Source: Gp22-AA3 sp964384905 (GTDB lineage Bacteria > Acidobacteriota > Polarisedimenticolia > Gp22-AA2). Taken from it: a stretch of DNA of 53,174 bases. Positions 7,653 to 17,300 of the stretch are shown here, piece after piece. Position 1 is the first letter of the stretch; every line of letters begins with the position of its first letter. The notes below the pieces were generated by a model. The model saw nothing but the letters and a program-made list of their open reading frames with translations. It ran no database searches and was not told the DNA's origin. The stretch is taken from assembly GCA_964384905.1 (NCBI GenBank), contig CAYLND010000007.1, positions 1 to 53,174 on the forward strand, written 5' to 3'. The position numbers and the translations under genes are program-made.

Positions 7653-8354
7653 ATGCCGGCCGGCTCGATCGCGAGCAGCGTGGAGCGAGTGCGGGAGAGG
7701 ATCGCGGCAGCCGCGCGCCGGAGCGGCCGCGCGTCCGATGCGGTGGTCCTGGTGGGCGTGAGCAAGACCGTCGAGCCCGAGCGGATACGCCAGGCGGTCG
7801 ACGCCGGGCTGACGGACCTCGGGGAGAACAGGGTCCAGGAGGCGCGCGAGAAGGCGGCGCTCCTCCCCGGCTCGGTCCGGTGGCATCTGGTCGGGCATCT
7901 GCAATCCAACAAGGCGGTCCATGCCGCGCGGCTGTTCGACGTGATTCACTCGATCGATACCAGGGAGATCCTGGCGCGTCTCGACCAGGCGGCGCAGAAA
8001 GAGGGTCGGATGATGGACGCCCTGATCCAGGTGAATCTGGCGGGGGAGGAGAGCAAGTCCGGGATCTCGACCGACGGGCTGGACGCGCTCCTGGAGGCCG
8101 CGGCGGCGTGTCGGAGCGTGCGGGTGCGCGGGCTGATGGTTCTGCCTCCCTACGAACCGGAGGCGGAGAGGAGCCGGCCGCAGTTCCGGCGCCTGCGGCA
8201 GCTTCTCGAGCAGGCCCAGAAGCGCCACGCGTCGCTGGAGCTCAGGCATCTGTCGATGGGGATGAGCGAGGACTTCGAAGTGGCGGTCGAGGAAGGGGCG
8301 ACGATGGTCCGCGTGGGTCGCGCCCTGTTCGGAGAAAGGAGGAGCACGACATGA
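7653..8354 (+). CDS. yggS: YggS/PLPBP family pyridoxal-phosphate homeostasis protein
   Basis: 233 residues. The fold type III PLP-binding motif is clear: VLVGVSKTVEPE, with PLP-lysine Lys38, then GENRVQEA, WHLVGHLQSNK, VNLAGEESKSGI and SMGMSEDFEVAVEEGATMVRVG. The family binds PLP without a known enzymatic reaction and keeps vitamin B6 and amino-acid pools balanced. I chose ATG 7653 because family homology begins there; no Shine-Dalgarno is seen and the promoter predicts a start at or next to the ATG. The stop overlaps the divIVA start (ATGA). A yggS-divIVA pairing is common in cell-division neighbourhoods. Confidence 0.93.
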   Translation: MPAGSIASSVERVRERIAAAARRSGRASDAVVLVGVSKTVEPERIRQAVDAGLTDLGENRVQEAREKAALLPGSVRWHLVGHLQSNKAVHAARLFDVIHSIDTREILARLDQAAQKEGRMMDALIQVNLAGEESKSGISTDGLDALLEAAAACRSVRVRGLMVLPPYEPEAERSRPQFRRLRQLLEQAQKRHASLELRHLSMGMSEDFEVAVEEGATMVRVGRALFGERRSTT

Positions 8355-8857
8355 AGATCACGCCGATCGACATCAACAGCCACCGCTTCGCCAGGAAGAT
8401 GCGGGGCTTCGACCCGGAGGAGGTCCGCTCCTTCCTGAACCTGGTCTCGGGCGAGTTCGAGCGACTGGTGATCGAGAACAACGCGATCAAGGAGGAGCTG
8501 GCGCAGATCAAGGCCGGGCTCGCCGACTACAAGGAGCGCGAGAGAATCCTGAAGGAGACGCTCCTCACCGCCCAGAAGCTCGCCCAGGACATCAAAGAGG
8601 AGGCGCGCCGCGAGGGCCAGCTGGTGATCAAGGAGGCGGAGATCAAGGGGGCGCAGCTCCTCGATCAGGCGGCGCGCAAGGCGGGCCAGATCGAGGGCAT
8701 GATCCAGAACCTGCGGGTCGAGCGCGACGCCTTCGAGCAGCGCGTCCGATCCGCCGTCGAGCAGCATCTGCAGCTCCTGGACATGCACCGCAAGGAAGAG
8801 GAGGTCGAGGACCGGCTGCGCTTCATGAAGAAGCCGACGGCGGGGGAATCGGCCTGA
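8351..8857 (+). CDS. divIVA: DivIVA domain cell-division/polarity protein
   Basis: 168 residues from ATG 8351, with a very strong ribosome-binding site (AGAAAGGAGG at 8333-8342) inside the end of yggS. The N-terminus ITPIDINSHRFARKMRGFDP followed by EEVRSFLNLV is the classical DivIVA membrane-curvature-binding signature. The rest (about 30-160) is a long coiled coil rich in Lys, Glu and Gln. DivIVA proteins mark negatively curved membrane at poles and septa and recruit partners. The size equals that of Firmicute DivIVA; which partner it recruits here is unknown. The gene overlaps yggS by 4 bp and the next gene follows after 31 bp. Confidence 0.92.
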   Translation: MKITPIDINSHRFARKMRGFDPEEVRSFLNLVSGEFERLVIENNAIKEELAQIKAGLADYKERERILKETLLTAQKLAQDIKEEARREGQLVIKEAEIKGAQLLDQAARKAGQIEGMIQNLRVERDAFEQRVRSAVEQHLQLLDMHRKEEEVEDRLRFMKKPTAGESA

Positions 8858-8888
8858 GGCGCGGCGCCGCCGGCCGCGCGTACCGCCC

Positions 8889-10193
8889 ATGATCGACGCC
8901 GACCTGGCGGTCGTCGATGCCGCCGAGCTGGTCACGGTGCGGGGCGAGGCGCCGCTCCGCGGGGCGGCGCAGTCCGCCCTGGGCATCATCGAGCGCGGCT
9001 GCCTGGCGGCGCGCGACGGTCGGATCGTCTTCGTCGGCGACGAGCGCGACTACCGGCGCCAGGTCCACCTGGGTCGCAGCGGCGTCGAGATCGACGCCAG
9101 CGGCCGCACGGTCCTCCCCGGTTTCGTCGACCCCCACACCCACCTGCCGTTCGCGGGCTCGCGGGAGGGCGAGCTGGAGGCGATCCTGCGCGGCGCGACC
9201 TACGAGGAGATCGCGGCGGCCGGCGGCGGCATCCGCTCCACGGTCGAGGCGACCCGGAGCGCCGCGTACGACGCTCTGGTCGACCTGGGGAAGACCCGGC
9301 TCAACCGCATGCTCCTGCACGGCACCACGACCGCGGAGGCCAAGAGCGGCTACGGTCTCACCCTGGACGACGAGCTGAAGCAGCTGCGCGTCGTGCAGGC
9401 CCTCGACGCGATCCACCCGATCGACCTGGTGCCGACCTTCCTGGGGGCGCACGTCGTGCCGCAGGAGAGGCGCGGTGACCGCGACGGTTACGTGCGCGAG
9501 GTCGCCGAGCGGATGATCCCCGAGATGGCGCGGGAACGGCTGGCGCGCTACTGCGACGTGTTCGTGGACCCGATCGCCTTCAGCCTCGAGGAGGCGGAGC
9601 GCATCTTGAAGAGCGCGGCGGAGCACGGGCTGGGTCTGCGCGTGCACGCCGACCAGCTGAGCGACTGCGGCGCGGCTGCCCTGGCGGCCCGCCTGCGGGC
9701 CGCGTCGGCCGACCATCTGGAGTGCGCCGGCGAGGACGGGGTCCGCGCCCTGGCCCGAAGCGACACCACGGCGATCCTCCTGCCGGGGGCATCGTTCTTC
9801 GTGCGACGCCGGGCGCCGGGTCTCGGCCGGAGGCTGGTCGACGCGCAGGTGCCGGTGGCTCTCGCGACCGATTTCAACCCCGGCACCTGCCCGACCGAGG
9901 CGATGCCGGCCATCCTGCCGCTGGCCTGCCTCGAGGGCGGCCTGACGCCGGCCGAGGCGATCGCCGCGGCGACGCTGAATGCCGCCCACTCCCTGGGGCT
10001 CGCGGCCCGCGTCGGCAGCCTGGAGGTGGGCAAATCGGCCGATCTCCAGATCCTCGATGTCCCGAACCACCGGCACCTGGTCTACCATTTCGGCGTCAAC
10101 CATTGCCGCACGGTGGTGAAGCAGGGGCGGGTGGTGGTGGAGGAAGGGGTGATCGCCGGCGACGCGCCGAGGACCCTTCCGGGAACACCTTGA
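8889..10193 (+). CDS. hutI: Imidazolonepropionase (histidine degradation)
   Basis: 434 residues of the amidohydrolase superfamily. HutI hydrolyses 4-imidazolone-5-propanoate to N-formimidoyl-L-glutamate, the third step of histidine catabolism. Visible features are GFVDPHTHLPFAG with metal ligands His83 and His85, GTTTAEAKSGYGL, LRVHADQLSD and ALATDFNPGTCPTEAMP, all typical of HutI. No Shine-Dalgarno is obvious before ATG 8889; the gene is 31 bp after divIVA and may share its transcript. The downstream cyclodeaminase-like gene fits the next step of one-carbon recovery from formimidoyl groups, but hutH, hutU and a formimidoyltransferase are not in the window. Confidence 0.95.
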   Translation: MIDADLAVVDAAELVTVRGEAPLRGAAQSALGIIERGCLAARDGRIVFVGDERDYRRQVHLGRSGVEIDASGRTVLPGFVDPHTHLPFAGSREGELEAILRGATYEEIAAAGGGIRSTVEATRSAAYDALVDLGKTRLNRMLLHGTTTAEAKSGYGLTLDDELKQLRVVQALDAIHPIDLVPTFLGAHVVPQERRGDRDGYVREVAERMIPEMARERLARYCDVFVDPIAFSLEEAERILKSAAEHGLGLRVHADQLSDCGAAALAARLRAASADHLECAGEDGVRALARSDTTAILLPGASFFVRRRAPGLGRRLVDAQVPVALATDFNPGTCPTEAMPAILPLACLEGGLTPAEAIAAATLNAAHSLGLAARVGSLEVGKSADLQILDVPNHRHLVYHFGVNHCRTVVKQGRVVVEEGVIAGDAPRTLPGTP

Positions 10194-10221
10194 CGGACGG
10201 GGCATCTGGCGGTTTCCGATC

Positions 10222-10250
10222 TTGACACCCCGGGGACAGGGCCGTAGATT
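10222..10250 (+). promoter_or_regulatory. Sigma70-type promoter for the cyclodeaminase gene
   Basis: TTGACA (10222-10227), a 17-bp spacer and TAGATT (10245-10250). The predicted start near 10257 lies after the in-frame ATG at 10254, which supports the downstream start at 10326. Confidence 0.6.
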
Positions 10251-10325
10251 TCCATGGCAGCAGTCGGCCGTGCGTTCCGACATCTCATCGCGAAACTCGC
10301 GCGCCGGCTCCACGGAGAACGAGCC

Positions 10326-10958
10326 ATGCTTCGCAGGATGACGATCGAGCAGTTCGCGGAGGCCCTGGCGGCGGCCACCCCGACGCCGGGCGGCGGCAGC
10401 GCCTCGGCCCAGGCGGGCGCGATGGCGGCCTCCTTGATCCAGATGGTGTGCGACCTGACGCTCGGTCGCGAGCAGTACCGGGTGCACGAAGCGGCCGTGC
10501 AGCCGATCCGGCACCGGGCGGAGGGCCTGCGCAGAGACCTGCTCGCCCTGGTGGACCGGGACGCGCAGGCGTACGACGCGGTGGTCACGGCGCTGCGTCT
10601 ACCGAAGGGGACGGTGGCCGAGAAGGAAGCGCGCGCCGCGGCCCTGGAGCGCGCCAACCTGTTCGCGATCGAGGCGCCGATGGCGATCGCGGATGCCTGC
10701 GCCTCCCTGATGGTCATGGCGTCCGAGCTGGTGGAGAAGGGTAACGTCAACGCGGTCAGCGACGTGGGGACCGCCGCGCTCCTGGCCTACGCCGGCCTGC
10801 GCGGAGCGGTTCTCAGCGTGCGCGTCAACCTGAAGGGCGTCAAGGACGAGGCCAGCGGCGCCAGGCTGCGCGAGCGGGTCAGGCGTCTCGAGGTGGACTC
10901 CGAGAAGCTGCGCGAGGAAGCGCTCGCGGCGACCTGCATCAGGACCAACGGACGCTGA
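10326..10958 (+). CDS. Cyclodeaminase/cyclohydrolase family protein (formimidoyl-THF cyclodeaminase-like)
   Basis: 210 residues. The N-terminus MTIEQFAEALAAATPTPGGG followed by SASAQAGAMAASL is the FTCD cyclodeaminase/FchA domain signature, and the later KGNVNAVSDVGTAALLAYAG segment is also typical. Members convert 5-formimidoyl-THF to 5,10-methenyl-THF plus ammonia, or act as methenyl-THF cyclohydrolase. Next to hutI this suggests recovery of the one-carbon unit from histidine. The formimidoyltransferase half of eukaryotic FTCD is absent. The start at 10326 is preferred (GGAG about 8 bp upstream, promoter position); MTIEQF at 10338 is an alternative. Confidence 0.87.
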   Translation: MLRRMTIEQFAEALAAATPTPGGGSASAQAGAMAASLIQMVCDLTLGREQYRVHEAAVQPIRHRAEGLRRDLLALVDRDAQAYDAVVTALRLPKGTVAEKEARAAALERANLFAIEAPMAIADACASLMVMASELVEKGNVNAVSDVGTAALLAYAGLRGAVLSVRVNLKGVKDEASGARLRERVRRLEVDSEKLREEALAATCIRTNGR

Positions 10959-11107
10959 TCAGGGTGGTCTTCCGGGGGTGCCAGACGGCTCCGCAGGCCC
11001 CTCCAACTGCATTGGTGTTACGACAATGCGTCATATGAAGTGCCCATAAGACATACTCCCTCAGTCATTTCCATATTTGCTGTAACCACAAACTACATCG
11101 TGAAACA

Positions 11108-11131
11108 CCTGATTGCAGGCTAAAAATCAGG
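11108..11131. repeat. Inverted repeat abutting the -35 box
   Basis: CCTGAT (11108-11113) and ATCAGG (11126-11131) with a 12-bp centre end directly against the TTGACA at 11132. This position suits an activator or operator site; no second copy is seen. Confidence 0.4.
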
Positions 11132-11160
11132 TTGACAAGGACTTAGTCCCACCGTACAGA
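11132..11160 (+). promoter_or_regulatory. Candidate promoter of the first giant subtilase gene
   Basis: TTGACA (11132-11137), a 17-bp spacer and a weak TACAGA (11155-11160). The same -35 context, TTGACAAG with a 17-bp spacer, precedes the paralogue at 28490. Confidence 0.5.
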
Positions 11161-11337
11161 ATAGCCAACTCACGACTGTGGCCAGTCCCAAGTGAGCCAG
11201 CCGCAATCAACACGGGCTCCACAGGGCAAGGATCGATTGCTTAATCGTGCTGCTCGTTCGGGGAATCAAACGTCGTTGATGCTGACCAGGCGCCTCGAAA
11301 ACCTGCCGGGCGTCTCTTCCCATTTTGGGAGGTTCTG

Positions 11338-14300
11338 ATGAGCCGCTGTGCCTACCTCAACGCCATCCGTGGCGCTCTCGTCGCGGTCGTGCTTCTCGCC
11401 CTGCTGCTGGTCGCGCCGGCTGCCGTCAACTGGGCCGGCCGGAGCGCGGGACCGCAGTCCGGGCAGAATCCTGGCGAAATCGTTGATCAGATCGCGAACG
11501 CCCGGTGGGCCCGCAATCATCCGGCTCTGATCGCCCAGCCTCGACCGGACGGCCTGACGCCGTTCGGGAAGGACTTCAAGGTGCCCGAGCCGAAAGACAA
11601 GCACGGGCTGATCGCGATGGGCATCGGCTATCTCGACCTCAAGAAGAACGATCTGATCGGCAAGGTGCCCGCGGAGTTCCGCGCCGCCGGGCCGAACTTC
11701 CGCGCGCACGCCAAGGGGAGCGTCAACGACGGCGTGAACATCGTGCAGCTCAGCGAGGACTCGCTCAAGAACGTCGGCTACGATAGGATCGCGGCGGAGA
11801 TCGGCAAGGTCGGCCGCATCCTCGGGGCGGCGCCGGAGCGCGGGCTCCTGGTGAAGGCGCACGGGGCGGACGTGAGCCGGCTGGCGGCCCTGCCGTATGT
11901 CGAGTCGATCGGGGCGTATTACTCGGCGTACAAGGTGGACCCGCAGATCGGCCAGATGCCTCTGATCCAGAGGAGCCGGGCGAAGAGCCACACGCTCGAT
12001 CTCGAGGTCGCGCTGTGGCACGGAGAGGACACCGAGGCGGCGAAGGGCCGGCTGGCCAGGATCGTGGGCGACTCGAACGTCAGCGACTACAGCATGGACG
12101 GCGAGGTGCTCCGCGTGAAGGCGGAGCGTTCCCACCTTTCGAAGCTGGCCGAGGACCCCGCGGTGCGGCACTTCACCGAGCTCCACGAGTTCATGCTGAA
12201 CAACGACGAGATCGCGACCTCGATGATGATCGGCAACACGGAGGAGAGCTTCAACCTGGCGCGGCCGTTCCACGAGCAGGGGATCGACGGCGGTGGTCTG
12301 AACGCCGCCGGAGTGGTCGCCTACGACGGGTCGCGGGTGAACGACGGCACGGCGCAGGTACCGCCGCAGATCGTGGCGGTCACCGACAACGGCATCTCCA
12401 TCGACGCGGTGCACTTCTCGCAGACGCTGACGCAGGTCACCGATCTCACGCATCCGATCGGCCAGAAGCACCGCAAGGTGGAGTCGATCCAGACCGTCGA
12501 GGACAACGGGACGAGCTGCGACTCGCTGCTGTCCGGCGCCAACACGCACGGCAACGTCGTGGCGGGGCTGATCGCGGGCGCGCCGGGGGATTTCGGCCTG
12601 ACGTACGCCAAGGCGATCGATCCGGCCGAAGGCAAGCCGATCGGCGGTCTCAGCCTGGACGCCCTGGCCCGCGGCTCGCGCATCATCATGCAGGACGCGG
12701 CGCTCCCGACGCGCTGCGTCGGCGCCGAGCTGGTCGAGGTGGGCGGCAGCGTCAATCCCGGGAACATTATGGACCGCCTGAACGCCGCCGTCTGCCCGAA
12801 GGTGGCGCCGGCCTCGGGCCCGTGCCAGGGGATCGCCGGCGGGGCCGAGGAGGTGCACCTGCACGTCATGCCGTTCGGCGTTCCGAACTTCGACACCCTT
12901 CTGAACAACCCGGAGAACGGCCTGTACTCGCTGGAGGCGCAGCAGATCGACACGTTCCTGCTGAACAACCGCGACTACATGGTCTTCAGCCCGACCGGCA
13001 GCCAGGGGACCGACCCGACCGACACCGCGTCGACGATCATCTGGCCCGACCTGTTCGACGGCACGGCGGCCGACGACGACCCCAACTTCCCGCATCGGGC
13101 GCAGATCCCGCCGCCGGCGACCGCCAAGAACAGCGTGACCGTCGGCGCCTCGTTCGTCGACGAGTGGACCGTGTTCCCCAACTTCAACGAGGAAGAGAAC
13201 GACTACAACATCACGTCGCACGGTCCGGCGACCAAGGCCTCGCTGCGCACCGCCCCGCTGGTCATGGCGCCGGGGGTGGACGGGTCGGCCATCTTCGGCA
13301 CCCCGCTATTCGAGGCGTGCGCGACCAACCGCAGCCACGACAACGACAATACCGACAACGGCGGCAAGATGCTGGACAACGAGATCGACGATCAGAACTA
13401 CGGCACGTCGTTCTCGGCCGCGGTCACGACGGCCGCCGGGGCGGTGATTCGCGACTACTTCGCGCAGGGCTTCTACCCGACGGCCACGCGCCAGCAGGGC
13501 GACCGGATGCCGAGGCTCTCCGGCAGCCTGGTGCGCGCCGCCCTGGTGGCGAGCGCGAACTTCCTCGACCAGTACTCCGAAGCCCAGAAATCGTCCCCGA
13601 CCGACAAGCTGCTCGGCAAGACCCGGGGAGCGAACATCGGCCAGGTCGCCGGCTTCACGGTGGGCGTCATCGGGAACATGTCACAGGGCTACGGCCGGCC
13701 GATCCTCGACCAGGTCCTGCCGCTGTCGAACTATCCGGCGACCAGGGGAATCGGCACTCCGGACACCATCGAGTACCCGGCCCCGGGCCTGCTCATCTAC
13801 GACATGCTCGGCACCGGCGAGCCTCCGATCAATAACCTGGCCATCAACTGCGCCACGTCGGCCGGCTGCACCGAGAAGACGTTCACGGTCGACGGCCTGA
13901 ACGCGGTGAACCTGGCCAATCCGCTCTTCGGCCAGCCAAACGAGCCGGCCAACACGCGCTACATCCAGGACGGACAGCTGCGTATCGCGCTGAGCTGGCC
14001 CGACCTGCCCAACTCCCAGGTCGCGGCGATCGGAAGCGACGGCGGCGGCACCCTGATCAACGACCTCGACCTCGAGGTCCAGTCGCCGGGGCCCGACAAC
14101 GTCTACGGCAACTCCGACGACATCGTTTACGACGGCAACGTCTACATCCTGGGCCAGGCCTGCTGCATCGGCCAGTGGGCCCTCGGCCGGCCGACGACCC
14201 AGGCGCCGACGCACGATGCGCGCAACAACATCGAGGCGGTCCATCTGTCGTCGTTCGTCAACAAGTTCTCGCCGAACGGCGGCAACCAGCTGGTGACCGG

Positions 14301-17300
14301 CACGTGGCACGTGCGCGTCTTCCGCGGCGCGAACACGGCGAATGCGGGGCAGCTGACCGGGATCACCGGCCCGAACGAGGATACCAACGGCAACGGCCGT
14401 CTGGACCCGGGCGAGGACACGGCCAACTCGCAGTGCACCGCCGCCGGGGCTCCGGCGGCCTGCTGCACCGGCGCGGGCACCGGCACCTGCACCGGCAACA
14501 ACAACGGTTTCCTGGACGCGGGCGGACAGCCGTTCGCCCTGGTGGTCGCCGGACCGGTCCTGGCCTCGGGCCAGACACAGACGTGGGGCGGCCAGCCGCA
14601 CACGCTGCCCGGCAGCATCGCCCGTCTGGACAAGTATCAGTATTCCTGCTCCGACTCGGCCGTGGCCTCCATCCTCGCTCCAGCGCTCACGGGCGCGGCC
14701 GGGGCGACCACCATCGGCGCCAACACGGTCTTCCAGGTGCGCAACGCCTCGAACACGGTTCTCGACGAGGAGAAAGGGGTCGCGTTCATCGAGACCTTCC
14801 CCGGGAGCCATGACTTCAGGTCGGCCGGGGTTCCGGTGCGGCTCGGCTCGCCCGCGGTCAAGTACAACGGCGTGCTCGAGGGCGACAACGGCCAGCAGAT
14901 CGTGGTCACCTACACCGATTCCCCGCGCAGCAGCGAGACGCGCGCCCGCTTCCAGTGCACGCCCAACATCATCCAGGGCTCGATCAGCGTCAACGGGAAG
15001 GCCGACCTCTCGTCGTTCGTCGGCGGCGGCTGCGACGGCGACCAGTACCTGGACGCGAACGAGAGGCTCACCTACTCGATCGCCCTCCAGAACTTCGAAT
15101 TGAAGGACGACCTGAACGACGTGACCGCGACCCTGACCCCGACGGGTCCGGGGGCGGCCGCCGTGCGCGTGCTCGATTCGCCCAAGAACATCGGGCGGAT
15201 CCCGGGCGGTCAGAGAACCGGCATCACCTTCTCGCTGTTCGTCGATCCCACGGCGGCGAACAACCTGGCGATCGCGAACCGGACGGTGAATCTGGTGCTG
15301 TCGTTCGACGCGATGGCACGTGGCGTGCGGCTGTCGCGCACGACCTACACCTTCCCGCACGTGATCAACGCCGACCCCGAGGCGTTCCACTACTCGACCG
15401 ATTTCCCGAACGGTGGACGGGAGGTGCGTGACTACAACCGCAACCTGCAAATCGACACGCCCGACAAGATCGATCCGTTCAAGGGGATCTTCTTCCCGGA
15501 CGAGGACATCACCTTCTCGAGCATGTTCGTCGTCGGGACCGCGAACGGCAAGATCTCCAACACGCTGGGAGAGGATCTCGACGGCGACGGGCTGCTCGAT
15601 CACGGCGAGAACGACGCGATCCCGAACGGCCGGCTCGACAAGGGAATCCTGGTCGGCTGCGTCGGCGGGACGACGCCCGGCGCGGGCTGCAACGTCGACA
15701 GCGACTGCGCCGGCGGCGGCAAGTGCGGCAACGAGGTGCCCTGGGACTTCGACAGCAACGACGGCGGCTGGTTCCCGCTGCGCTCGGTGTTCAGCAAGCC
15801 GGCCGGTGTTTCCTCCAATCCCGTGTGGGAGTACAAGGGCGGCGGAGTCTGCTCCACCGGGCCGACAGTGAACAAGGAATGCTTCGCGAACGCCGACTGC
15901 GGCGGCGGGATCTGCGTCCTCAACACCGGCATCTGCGGGTTCCAGTCGTCGAAGGCCGAGAGCCCGTTCAACAACGCCGCCTGGTTCCAGAACGGCGGCG
16001 GCGGTATCTGGCACACCGGCGACGGCGACCCCTCGACACCCGGCCTGAACGCCAACGCGTGCGAGAACTATCCGTTCCCGAACGACACGAACACGCCGCA
16101 GTTCACCGAGATCTATTACGACGTGCTCGAGTCGCCGATCGTGTCGAAGGTCCACCAGGTGCCTGACAGTCGCAACTTCCCGTACACCGTCGAGTTCCAG
16201 CGCCTCGGCTTCAACCTGAACATGGAGACGAGGGACTACGCGGGCGGCAACGTCAACCTCGACAACGACATCGACAGCGACCAGCAGAACTGCCTGCTGT
16301 GCCAGTACATCTATGGCATCCGGTACCCGTCGATCTATGAGCTCGCGGTGTTCAACCTGTACGAGAACGGCGTCAATCCGCTCAGCGTGATGCCGCAGCG
16401 CACCTTCGGGCCGCTCACGGATACCGACGGCTCGTTCGGCGCGAACCGCACGATCAACGGCGACGAGACGGGGTTCACCGCCTTCATCGTGAATAGCCAG
16501 GGGTTGTGCCAGGGAGGACCGTTCCCCTTCAAGAACTGCTCCACGAACGGCGACTGCAACACCGCGCAATGCCAGCAGACCAACCCACCGAGCTGCACCG
16601 GCGTGTGCGTCGCCCTCGACAATCCGATCCCGACCGCGTCGTCGGACTTCGCTCCCTTCCCGCGCCCCGGCGCCCCGCAGATCTGCGCCCCGGGCGTGGT
16701 CAACCCGAGTCCGGGACAGCCGTTCCCGGGCTGCGAGACCAACACCGCCGCCGGTCCGGAGCGCAACTGGGACCTCAGCCTGCTGGACTACGACGACGGG
16801 CTCATCTACCTGAGTCTCGGACCGGGCGCCCAGGGACCGGCCGGCGCGTTCGCGCCCGGCGTGGCCGGAAACCGCTGGCAGATCGGTCTCGGCTTCATCG
16901 CCGAAGAGAACCTGAGCGCCACCACCGACTACGGCATCGGCTTCGACGACCCGGTGCTGGAGTGGGACGAAGTGCATCCGGTGGACGAGAGCGCCTTCGT
17001 GCCGGCGCACACCCCGGCGTGCAACCGCTTCGGCGGCGCCGGTCAGCCCGCTGGTCAGCAGTGCGCCACCCTCACCATCGACCGGATGGGCCTCTACGAC
17101 TGCAACGACACGGTCGAGGTCACGGTGGACGACCCGCGGCGCGCCGCCCAGCCGAGCGTGACGGTGTTCGGAGTCACCGACAGCGACAACATTCCGGTCG
17201 CGGCCGGCGCGGTGTCGGCGAAGCACCCGCGGAAGTCGTTCTCGATTCCAGCGGTGCCGAACAACCCCGGTCTGTTCAAGGGCAACGTCACGATCGGGTC

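Larger units (their letters stand above)
10959..11337. other. 379-bp AT-richer intergenic region and leader of the giant subtilase gene
   Basis: No coding sequence is supported. The stretch about 11005-11165 is visibly richer in A+T than the surrounding genes. It holds an inverted repeat (11108-11131) abutting a promoter (11132-11160), then a predicted 5' untranslated leader of about 170 nt ending in GGGAGG before ATG 11338. Confidence 0.7.
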
